Shown: piece after piece, positions 6,966 through 13,865 of the stretch
How positions within the stretch are numbered: the first letter of the stretch is position 1
How the letters are laid out: each line of letters opens with the position of its first letter
Assembly: GCA_045612925.1 (NCBI GenBank)
Contig: JAZKZX010000005.1
Span: 1 to 23,445, forward strand
DNA: 23,445 nucleotides
Direction of reading: 5' to 3'
Source of the DNA: UBA1189 sp045612925
Lineage (GTDB): Bacteria > Bacteroidota > Bacteroidia > Bacteroidales > Bacteroidaceae
The notes under the pieces: model-generated
What the model was told of the DNA's origin: nothing
What the model saw: only the letters and a program-made list of their open reading frames with translations
Databases searched by the model: none
Translations under genes and position numbers: made by a program

Positions 6966-8781
6966 AAATAAGCTATATATAACATTTACCATCACAATGC
7001 TGCTTATGACAGCGCTTGTGAGTGGGTGTAGCCAAGAGGATTTTGCCACGCAACCTACTGGAATGCTACATTTGGGCATTGGACATTCTGCAAAGGCTAC
7101 AGAAACTCGAGCCAATCCTCATCAGATGGGAAAACCGATGGCTGACAAGTTCAATCTAAGGATTCAGCGCAAGGACAATGTTTTCTATGAAGGAAAATTT
7201 GTAGAAAGCCTCGAACTGAAAGTGGGTAGCTATGATATTATTGCCTATTATGGTGAGGATGTTGTGATAGGTAAAGATACCCCTTATTACGAGGGAGTGG
7301 CCACCGCATTGATAGAAGAGGATATGGCTACCTCTGTAACCATTCCCTGTAGGGTCGCAAATTCACTGGTATCTGTAGTCTTTGGCCGTGATGAGATTGA
7401 GCGTGCCCGTTTTGATAAGTATTATGTTGACTATGGACTTATTGTGAAGGTTGATGACCACTCACTTGCTGTTGGAGGTAATGAGCCTGAAAGCAGCATC
7501 TACTTCCCTGCAGGGAGTTCTCCCACACTGTTTTTCTACGGCACCCTAAAGGATGAAAACGAAAGATTTGTTTGGCGTGAAGTAACATCTGATGCCCTAC
7601 CCTCTACCTTTGCTGCAGCCGACCATGCTATAGTAACCCTAAATCTTCCCGAACCGGAGAGTGCACTGAATGTGGATATTGCCAAGGTGGAGGTTGTCAC
7701 GGCAATGCTTGACGAGACTATTCCATTGTCATGGTTGCCTATATCTACGGCTACTGCCCAACATCATTACGATAGTCAAGGTATCTTGATGGGTACTGAT
7801 GTGATTTTCTCTAATTCATATCCTGGGATGCAGTGGAAAGCGGTAGTAACCAATGCAAAAGGTGAGGAGGTGCGTATAGTGGAGGGTACTGAAGGCTCGG
7901 GAGCAGAGTTGATTTCATCGTATAGCTCTTCTTCGGAATATCCTTACCTCTTATCGGGTGAATATAAAGCCACATTCTATCTTGAGGATGAAGGAACATA
8001 CAATAAGGTAGGCAGCCGTGACTTTAGTGTGGAAAAACCCGAGCTGAAACTTCTTCTTGGTGGCTATTCTTCTTATACTAAATATTTGGAAGGAGATATT
8101 GATGCGGCCAATGGGTGTGATCGCAAAACCATTTATGACATTTCTGTGATGTTCAACGTGAGCGAAACCTTACTTGCAAAGTATGCGTATACTTTTAACT
8201 ATCAGTATGCATCCAATGCGGTAGAAAAAGTTGCTGCGGGTAAGAACAGCTTCAAGATGAATACACCGCTAACCAACCAGACGGTAAGTCTTACTCCCTA
8301 TCGACTGAAGGCTGATGCATCGTTTGACGGAGTTTCAGTGAATAATTTCAAGGATTTCTATATCACAGGTTTGCCAGTTACCTATGCTCCGCCTAAAAAG
8401 GAAACTGGTTGGCAAGGCTCAGGTACGGTGGCTTTTTACGATACAGAAGTTAGGTTAGGACAAGAAACGGTAACTGAAGGACAATCAATCACCAATTCGG
8501 ACTTTGCTATCCCAAAATCGACAAAGGTTTCCTTAATTTATAATCTCTCAATACAAGTATGGGGTATTGGTACGAAACTTACAGTAACTCTTGGAGAGGA
8601 TATTCTCTTTTCGAAAGAACGAGGGAGTGATTGGTCTATAGGAGGTACGGAAAATCTTTACTCTGGAACCGAAGAAAAGGAATTAACAACTATTGCAACA
8701 GAACTTGAATGTTACAATACTTATGGAGCCGGAGAGACTTACTCTAATATTCGTTTTCTATCTTTAAATTATGGCAAATAA
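6958..8781 (+). CDS. DUF4493 lipoprotein with large C-terminal module shared with the fimbrillin-like gene
   Basis: A 607-residue predicted lipoprotein with lipobox V-S-G-C (Cys24), then S-Q-E-D-F. The strand G-M-L-H-L-G-I is followed by T-E-T-R-A with Arg51. A DUF4493-type domain covers about 35-235 (V-G-S-Y-D-I-I-A-Y-Y-G and C-R-V-A-N-S-L-V-S-V-V-F). From about residue 240 to the end a long beta-rich module is homologous to residues 277-612 of the protein at 10444. Shared landmarks are W-x-A-V-V-x-N-A/S-x-G, E-Y-P-Y-L-L-S-G-E-Y, and Y-I-T-G-L-P followed by A-P-P and a W-x-G-S segment (Y-I-T-G-L-P at 468-473). The 3' end is visibly richer in A+T than the rest. The start overlaps the preceding gene by 8 bases; the stop touches the next start. 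I infer an adhesive or tip-like surface subunit. Confidence 0.83.
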   Translation: MNRNKLYITFTITMLLMTALVSGCSQEDFATQPTGMLHLGIGHSAKATETRANPHQMGKPMADKFNLRIQRKDNVFYEGKFVESLELKVGSYDIIAYYGEDVVIGKDTPYYEGVATALIEEDMATSVTIPCRVANSLVSVVFGRDEIERARFDKYYVDYGLIVKVDDHSLAVGGNEPESSIYFPAGSSPTLFFYGTLKDENERFVWREVTSDALPSTFAAADHAIVTLNLPEPESALNVDIAKVEVVTAMLDETIPLSWLPISTATAQHHYDSQGILMGTDVIFSNSYPGMQWKAVVTNAKGEEVRIVEGTEGSGAELISSYSSSSEYPYLLSGEYKATFYLEDEGTYNKVGSRDFSVEKPELKLLLGGYSSYTKYLEGDIDAANGCDRKTIYDISVMFNVSETLLAKYAYTFNYQYASNAVEKVAAGKNSFKMNTPLTNQTVSLTPYRLKADASFDGVSVNNFKDFYITGLPVTYAPPKKETGWQGSGTVAFYDTEVRLGQETVTEGQSITNSDFAIPKSTKVSLIYNLSIQVWGIGTKLTVTLGEDILFSKERGSDWSIGGTENLYSGTEEKELTTIATELECYNTYGAGETYSNIRFLSLNYGK

Positions 8782-9504
8782 ATGAAACGAATACTATACA
8801 TCATATTATGGGTTATTGCTCTTACTGCCTGTCAGCAGTTCGAGCAACCAGAAAGCCAAGGAGGTGAATGTGTCTTGGAACTTGACATAGCTCGTGCCAA
8901 TAGCTCGTCTGTCTCGTCTCGTGCAGTAGATGAAGATTTAGCATTGACCATTCTTGATGCTCATGGCGAAGAGTATATGTACTATCCTGCGGGAAGTATC
9001 CCAAATAAAATCATATTGGAACCAGGCTCTTTTACTGTGTGTGCTTATACTGAAAACCAATCATCTTGGCATACGGCAAATAGGGGTAAGGGTGAACCTT
9101 GCTACTATGCTAGCCAACAGGTGCTGATGGAGCATGACCATCGTACCCGAATTTCGATGTCGGTACCTATGGTCAATTATGCTGTTGGGGTTGATCTTCC
9201 CGAATTGTTTGGCAATCTCTTCAATTCCTATTATTTCACATTGAAGAGTGGCGATCGCGAGGTTGTCATTCGAGAAGGGGAGAAAGCCTATTTTGACATC
9301 TCCAACGGAGGCTTCTTCTATGCACTTAGTGCTACCAATAGCGATGGCGTGTATCATGAGCATTCGCCCGTCTGGTTCTTTGATGTTCAAGGAGGTAAGC
9401 ACTACCTTTTGCGCTATCATTTTGATTCAGAAGCAATGTCTGGAAATGTGGAGATTGAGATTACTGACGATATGGAAACTGATGATACTTATGTAGATTT
9501 GTAA
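8782..9504 (+). CDS. Single-domain DUF4493 lipoprotein
   Basis: A 240-residue predicted lipoprotein with lipobox L-T-A-C (Cys17), the shortest signal peptide in the operon. The strand C-V-L-E-L-D-I leads to V-S-S-R-A-V with Arg47. The rest is one DUF4493-type beta domain: a L-E-P-G-S-F-T-V-C-A-Y segment, then P-C-Y-Y-A-S and P-M-V-N-Y-A-V-G-V-D, ending N-V-E-I-E-I-T-D-D. The ATG follows the previous TAA without any gap, so translation is probably coupled, and the next ATG is only 3 bases downstream. The family's function is unknown. The size fits one subunit of a polymer or complex formed with the neighbouring lipoproteins. Confidence 0.82.
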   Translation: MKRILYIILWVIALTACQQFEQPESQGGECVLELDIARANSSSVSSRAVDEDLALTILDAHGEEYMYYPAGSIPNKIILEPGSFTVCAYTENQSSWHTANRGKGEPCYYASQQVLMEHDHRTRISMSVPMVNYAVGVDLPELFGNLFNSYYFTLKSGDREVVIREGEKAYFDISNGGFFYALSATNSDGVYHEHSPVWFFDVQGGKHYLLRYHFDSEAMSGNVEIEITDDMETDDTYVDL

Positions 9505-9507
9505 TTC

Positions 9508-10434
9508 ATGCATATGACTCGAATATATACATATATATTATCCATTGCAAAGTGCTGCCTTGCGCTGTTCACGACCTATTCGCTGGTCGCGTGTTCTGCT
9601 GATATTTCCGGCACCCTGGTACCCTCTACCGATGATACCGAGCAGTGGGGAACCTTGGAACTTTCTCTTGGTAATGATACACGCGCCGTTTCAACGGTAA
9701 TCTCAAAGGAGGAAGCCGATTACTATTGGGTTACCGTATACAAGGGAATGGATCTCAGTCGAGAAACAACGCGCATGAAAGATCTCAATACGCGTCTGTC
9801 TGCCGGTTATGGCTATACTGTGAAAGCCGAAAATTGTTTATCCTCTGAGGCCGAAACAGCGAATAATGGTTGGGGGCAGCGTCGTTTCTTAGGCATTTCT
9901 CCTTCCTTTGCTATCAAGCCAGGTGAGACAACCAAAGTGGGTGTAGGTTGCACTGTAGCTAATGCAGGAGTAGAGGTGGTGTTTGATGAGACGATATTAG
10001 AGCATTTTACCACTTCCTATCGTGTTACCATCACCGAAGGTGAACGCGTGGTCGTTTTTGATGAGGTTACTGGCGGTAAGCGCGAAGAGGGTGTCATCAC
10101 TCCGGGTAGCGTGGCCTATTATAATGTTGATGATAGCGGCACTCGTACACTGACCTATACGATTGAGGCTTATGGTTTCGGTAAGCGTTTAGTAAAGACA
10201 ACAACAATGGAGTTGACAAAAGCTAAAATATCGCGTCTGACGCTTGTCTTCATACCGGGAACCTTGGATTTGGATATTGCAATTGACCAAAAGGATATTT
10301 TTGTGGAGTTGGATATTGAGATTACAGACAAGAATGTCATTCAAGATGATGGCTCGGCAGATATCAATGGAGGTCACGATGACTTTGAAGAGAGTACTGA
10401 TGGTGTGGATATCTCTGATTATGGGCAACAATAA
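9508..10434 (+). CDS. DUF4493 lipoprotein, paralogue of the last gene of the operon
   Basis: A 308-residue predicted lipoprotein with lipobox L-V-A-C (Cys29). ATG 9514 is an equally possible start and would shorten the signal peptide by two residues. The strand G-T-L-E-L-S-L precedes N-D-T-R-A with Arg59. The DUF4493-like domain has a specific subgroup signature: G-Y-x-Y-T-V-K-A-E-N-C, N-N-G-W-G-Q-R-R-F-L-G, and C-T-V-A-N-A-G-V-E-V-V-F. The protein at 12288 has the equivalent segments, so the two are paralogues. The C-terminus is a polar acidic tail (about 275-308) with no obvious fold. It lies 3 bases after the preceding gene and 9 before the next. Function is unknown; a surface subunit is inferred from context. 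Confidence 0.8.
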   Translation: MHMTRIYTYILSIAKCCLALFTTYSLVACSADISGTLVPSTDDTEQWGTLELSLGNDTRAVSTVISKEEADYYWVTVYKGMDLSRETTRMKDLNTRLSAGYGYTVKAENCLSSEAETANNGWGQRRFLGISPSFAIKPGETTKVGVGCTVANAGVEVVFDETILEHFTTSYRVTITEGERVVVFDEVTGGKREEGVITPGSVAYYNVDDSGTRTLTYTIEAYGFGKRLVKTTTMELTKAKISRLTLVFIPGTLDLDIAIDQKDIFVELDIEITDKNVIQDDGSADINGGHDDFEESTDGVDISDYGQQ

Positions 10435-10443
10435 AAGTAATTT

Positions 10444-12282
10444 ATGATGAAACAGTATCTTATATACCGTATATCACTTGTTCTGACCATTGCTTTATGT
10501 CTTTTTTCCTGCAATGAAGAGGATTTTGTGGATGTAACAAACCAAAAGCTGTCTTCTCTGGAACTCTATACCTCATTGTCCAATACGCGAACCAGTTTGC
10601 TTGAGGATGGCACTACAGTGGTGTGGAGCAAAAATGACGAATTGGCTGTATATGATTTTGAAGCAACCAAGCATCGCTTCATGGCAGACAATGTCAATGG
10701 TTCTTCTGCTCGTTTTCTGGGTAAGATTACTGCACAAAAGGGCAACTTTTTGGCACTCTATCCCTATGAGTTGGGTGCCGAGGCTCTCTCTGCTAACAAC
10801 GAAATAGTAGTGTCGCTACCCCAAGAGCAGACAGCTGCAGAAAGTACCTTTGCTCACAATCTGAATATCTCTGTCGCTAAAGGAGCACGCAATGTGGATG
10901 GTAGTCCGTCAAACATTACATTCTATAATGTATGTCAGTTGCTCAAGTTTACTGTTCCTACTTATGCCGCAGGGAAAATCAAACAGATAGAGTTTGTGGC
11001 CAATACTCCAATAGCTGGAGAAATGTGTGTGGACTATAGCACCGATGTGCCAAAAAATGTGATTGCTACAGATGCAGCAAAGAATATCACCATTGTTCCT
11101 CCTACAGGAAGTCACACCTTTAATGCTGGAACCTATTATATCGTATCTGCTCCCGTAGAACTGAATGGGTTTTCAATGAAATTCATTTGTGATAACACAA
11201 CCTACACTTTAGGAAGCAGTAGCTCGTTTGGAGGACAAGCAGGTAAGATCTATTCTTTAGGTGCCATAGATCTTGTGAATATCCCACGAATTACAAGCAA
11301 ACATCAATATACCGATGGCTTGTTGCAGGGAACCCTACTCACAATAGCTAATCCCCCCATAGCTGAGGGTGAATGGAATGCTGTAGTAAAGAACTCTGCT
11401 GGTGCAATTGTGCGTACCGTACAGGGAACGGGAACACTCTACTCCTCTGAGCAGGATGAGAATTGGCCCTATCTGCTTCGTGGGGATTATATATTGGAGT
11501 ACACCTTTATTACCTCAAATGGTAGAGAGGTGAGCAGGTCTCAGTCTTTTTATTTAGATGAGAAACCTGACTTTTCAGTTTCTGTTACGGCATTGACTTC
11601 TTTCTCTTATTATAAAGGTAATGGGGTCGCTCGTGATATTTATGAGGCTAATAGTTGTGAACCTTACAAGATTTATGTTCCTACCGTTAAAATAAATGGT
11701 ATTGCAGCTAAATTATTAACCAATCCGAACTACTCCTTTGTTGTCAACAACAACTTCAATGGCTCCTTATCCAAGAGTGGCGAAGGTGTCTATTCGTACA
11801 AAGATTATACCGTAAATGCCTACGGGGAGTATTCTTTGTCGGGTGATGTGACGTTTGATGGTACGGTACGCTCTGGTGTGAAGATGGTGTATATTACAGG
11901 CTTGCCCTACACTGCGCAGCCTCCGACGACATCTGATTGGTCGGGTAGCGCAAATTTTGGGAATAGTGACCATGTCGTTTTGCGTAAGAACACAATTACA
12001 AAGTCTTTTTATTGTCCTGAAAAAATTGCTGTTAATGTACAACAAAATGTGTCAGTAAGTAAATATAATTTGGAATTTACGAGTGCAAAATATAGTCTGC
12101 AGTGTGGTGGAAAGACTTTGGTGGAGATTAGTCCCCAATCAGGAAAAACGGAGACTGATACTCAGACGAAGTCCGGAGAATTGACTACAACATCGTCCTC
12201 TGTTTCTTGTTCTCATGAGGGGGGATGGAATAGTAGTACCAATGCTAAAATTTATAAGATAAGTGTTCAATACAGAGAATAA
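10444..12282 (+). CDS. Fimbrillin-family lipoprotein with the shared C-terminal module
   Basis: A 612-residue predicted lipoprotein with lipobox L-F-S-C (Cys23) followed by N-E-E-D-F-V-D. The first half (about 36-275) is fimbrillin-like (Mfa-like) rather than DUF4493: S-N-T-R-T-S-L (Arg49), V-V-W-S-K-N-D-E-L-A-V-Y, F-L-A-L-Y-P-Y-E, N-V-C-Q-L-L-K-F-T-V, and a final G-Q-A-G-K-I-Y-S-L-G strand. The second half (about 277-612) is homologous to the C-terminal module of the protein at 6958 (Y-I-T-G-L-P at 483-488). The last 250 bases are A+T-rich: 12001-12120 has 37 G or C of 120. ATG 10447 is an alternative start. The fimbrillin-like family includes FimA/Mfa-related pilus subunits and many uncharacterised proteins. 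This gene is the best link between this operon and type V-like pili. Confidence 0.85.
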   Translation: MMKQYLIYRISLVLTIALCLFSCNEEDFVDVTNQKLSSLELYTSLSNTRTSLLEDGTTVVWSKNDELAVYDFEATKHRFMADNVNGSSARFLGKITAQKGNFLALYPYELGAEALSANNEIVVSLPQEQTAAESTFAHNLNISVAKGARNVDGSPSNITFYNVCQLLKFTVPTYAAGKIKQIEFVANTPIAGEMCVDYSTDVPKNVIATDAAKNITIVPPTGSHTFNAGTYYIVSAPVELNGFSMKFICDNTTYTLGSSSSFGGQAGKIYSLGAIDLVNIPRITSKHQYTDGLLQGTLLTIANPPIAEGEWNAVVKNSAGAIVRTVQGTGTLYSSEQDENWPYLLRGDYILEYTFITSNGREVSRSQSFYLDEKPDFSVSVTALTSFSYYKGNGVARDIYEANSCEPYKIYVPTVKINGIAAKLLTNPNYSFVVNNNFNGSLSKSGEGVYSYKDYTVNAYGEYSLSGDVTFDGTVRSGVKMVYITGLPYTAQPPTTSDWSGSANFGNSDHVVLRKNTITKSFYCPEKIAVNVQQNVSVSKYNLEFTSAKYSLQCGGKTLVEISPQSGKTETDTQTKSGELTTTSSSVSCSHEGGWNSSTNAKIYKISVQYRE

Positions 12283-12287
12283 TAAGG

Positions 12288-13028
12288 ATGAAACCAATTG
12301 GAGTATATTTAAAGGCCATTTGCACTCGGCTCTTTATTCTTGCAATTGTATTACTGCATACGGGTTGTGAGGGCGATGCAAATATAGAATCAATGTCATT
12401 TGAGAAAGGCACTTTTTCAATAGCGCTTACCCCTGGTGTGGTGCAGAGCGAAGTGATTACCCGTGCGGGGTTGAATCTTGATGTAGAGGACTTTCAGATT
12501 ACGTTGACTGAGGCGAATGGTACACTGTTGTTTGAAAATCGTCTTTTGGGCGAACTATCCGAGGCCGAATGTACCCTTCCTGCAGCTGTGGGCTATCAGC
12601 TTAAGGCTGAGAGTTGCACACCCGAAGAGGCCATAACTCTTAACGATAGATGGGGTATGGCGCACTTTGTGGGTACGACAACTTTCGATATCGAATCCAA
12701 TCAGCACACTTCAGTCTCACTAACATGCACTATGGATAATGCAGGTGTTCAATTTGTCTTTGAACAAAGTTTCCTCGATAAGTTTCCTATACACGCAGTA
12801 ACCACGCAAGATAGTCGTTCGCTCGTCTTCAACCAAGAAAACCAAGATAAGATAGCCTATTATCCCGTGATTGAAGAGGGTACCACAATCCGACTTAAGC
12901 TTACTGGTTCGGCAGGAGGCTGGAGCGATCGTATAGAGGTCATTCAAGAAATGCCTATTCAGTCGGGGAAAATCTATACGGTCAATGTAGCCTATAATGG
13001 GAACTTCGTGCGTTGTCAGGCTCAATAA
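12288..13028 (+). CDS. DUF4493 lipoprotein, last gene of the operon
   Basis: A 246-residue predicted lipoprotein with lipobox H-T-G-C (Cys27) and acidic residues just after (E-G-D). The strand G-T-F-S-I-A-L precedes V-I-T-R-A-G with Arg59. The domain matches the protein at 9508 segment by segment: G-Y-Q-L-K-A-E-S-C, N-D-R-W-G-M-A-H-F-V-G, T-S-V-S-L-T-C-T-M-D-N-A-G-V-Q-F-V-F. It lacks that protein's acidic tail and ends shortly after a G-K-I-Y-T-V-N-V strand. The start is 5 bases after the fimbrillin-like gene. After its TAA comes a 221-base gap before an unrelated gene with its own promoter, so the operon probably ends here. Function is unknown; a surface subunit is inferred. Confidence 0.82.
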   Translation: MKPIGVYLKAICTRLFILAIVLLHTGCEGDANIESMSFEKGTFSIALTPGVVQSEVITRAGLNLDVEDFQITLTEANGTLLFENRLLGELSEAECTLPAAVGYQLKAESCTPEEAITLNDRWGMAHFVGTTTFDIESNQHTSVSLTCTMDNAGVQFVFEQSFLDKFPIHAVTTQDSRSLVFNQENQDKIAYYPVIEEGTTIRLKLTGSAGGWSDRIEVIQEMPIQSGKIYTVNVAYNGNFVRCQAQ

Positions 13029-13107
13029 ACAAATCTCACCTCATACTTGTTGTGGCTGTATATTGTGTATATATTCCGTTCCATGGGACGATTATATACT
13101 CGCTGTA

Positions 13108-13137
13108 GGGGCAGGGCCTATGTTAGGTCTATGCCCC
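13108..13137. repeat. G/C-rich imperfect hairpin after the lipoprotein operon
   Basis: GGGGCA (13108-13113) pairs with TGCCCC (13132-13137). An inner stem GCCTA/TAGGT, with one G.T pair, closes on a short loop around TGT; a small asymmetric bulge separates the two stems. There is no T run after it, so it is not a textbook intrinsic terminator. The shape resembles short palindromic (REP-like) elements common between bacterial genes. It may help end or stabilise the operon transcript. Confidence 0.5.
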
Positions 13138-13199
13138 GATTAGCGTGTGTGCATGCATAGTATTTGGAGATTGCTTATTCTCTTTATTCGCATTGTTTG

Positions 13200-13230
13200 T
13201 TTGATGTTTTGAAACTTATTGCTACCTTCG
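13200..13230 (+). promoter_or_regulatory. Bacteroidetes-type promoter of the acetyltransferase gene
   Basis: TTTG (13200-13203), a 19-base spacer and TACCTTCG (13223-13230) differ from the TTTG/TAnnTTTG consensus by one base. Transcription would begin near 13236, leaving a leader of only about 14 bases before ATG 13250. Confidence 0.6.
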
Positions 13231-13249
13231 CACTTGTAATAAGTGATTT

Positions 13250-13756
13250 ATGAGTGGAGTATTTAAAATCCGTGAGGCTGAGTTAGATGATATCCCCGTA
13301 ATACGAAGTTTAGCTTCAGTGGTATTCCCTGATACCTACAAGGAGATATTGTCTCCTGACCAGATTGATTATATGATGGAGTGGATGTACTCCGAAGAAA
13401 GCTTGCGTAGGCAGATGGTGATGGAACGACACATCTATTATTTGGCTTACCAAGAGGGTAGGGCTGTGGGCTATCTCTCCATTCAGCCCGAGGGAGAGCA
13501 TGTGTTTCATTTACAAAAACTGTACATCCTTCCCAATTGTCAAGGGTTAAATCTAGGGAGAATGTTGTTCGAATGGGCAATCAAGAACATAAAGAAGTTG
13601 CATCCCGCTCCATGTCAAATGCGTTTAAATGTGAATCGTAATAACAAAGCATTGACATTTTACGAAAAGATGGGTATGGCAAAGGTTGATGAAGGCGATT
13701 TCGCCATAGGTAATGGATACTACATGAATGACTACATTATGGGAATGGATATATAA
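13250..13756 (+). CDS. GNAT-family N-acetyltransferase
   Basis: A 168-residue cytosolic protein of the usual length for a single GNAT domain. The N-terminal I-R-E-A-E-L-D-D-I-P-V-I motif is typical. Motif A is L-Y-I-L-P-N-C-Q-G-L-N-L-G-R (91-104), where the backbone binds acetyl-CoA pyrophosphate; the usual Q/R-x-x-G-x-G reads Q98-G-L-N101-L-G103, so the first Gly is Asn. Motif B is seen in N-x-x-A-L-T-F-Y-E-K-M-G-M. These enzymes move an acetyl group from acetyl-CoA to an amine; the substrate cannot be read from sequence. The gene has its own promoter and a possible terminator, so it looks like a single transcription unit unrelated to its neighbours. Confidence 0.9.
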   Translation: MSGVFKIREAELDDIPVIRSLASVVFPDTYKEILSPDQIDYMMEWMYSEESLRRQMVMERHIYYLAYQEGRAVGYLSIQPEGEHVFHLQKLYILPNCQGLNLGRMLFEWAIKNIKKLHPAPCQMRLNVNRNNKALTFYEKMGMAKVDEGDFAIGNGYYMNDYIMGMDI

Positions 13757-13786
13757 AGGATTGTTTAAATCATAATTAGTCCTTTT
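13755..13786 (+). terminator. Possible intrinsic terminator of the acetyltransferase gene
   Basis: AAAGGATT (13755-13762), overlapping the stop codon, pairs with AGTCCTTT (13778-13785) with one G.U pair. The loop is 15 bases and the 3' side ends in four T. The stem is A/T-rich and the T run short, so this is a weak candidate. Confidence 0.35.
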
Positions 13787-13813
13787 AGAAATCGCTGTTT
13801 ATATAATTTTTTG

Positions 13814-13821
13814 TAAATTTG
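13814..13821 (+). promoter_or_regulatory. -7 box of the RND efflux operon
   Basis: TAAATTTG fits the Bacteroidetes TAnnTTTG box exactly. No good TTTG lies 19-21 bases upstream, so the -33 element is weak or absent, which may mean the promoter needs an activator. Transcription would start near 13828, giving an A-rich leader of nearly 40 bases before ATG 13866. Confidence 0.5.
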
Positions 13822-13865
13822 TGGGCATAATTAAATAAATCGAAAAATAAACACAAAATAACATT

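Noticed and set aside
475..13028. Reading the operon as a polysaccharide utilisation locus because of the two PCMD domains.
   Set aside because: No SusC-type TonB receptor, SusD, glycoside hydrolase, lyase or hybrid regulator gene is present in the window.
13077..13090. Nearly palindromic CGTTCCATGGGACG after the lipoprotein operon, as an operator.
   Set aside because: It is short, single, and not placed near the predicted promoter boxes at 13200-13230; chance is a good explanation.
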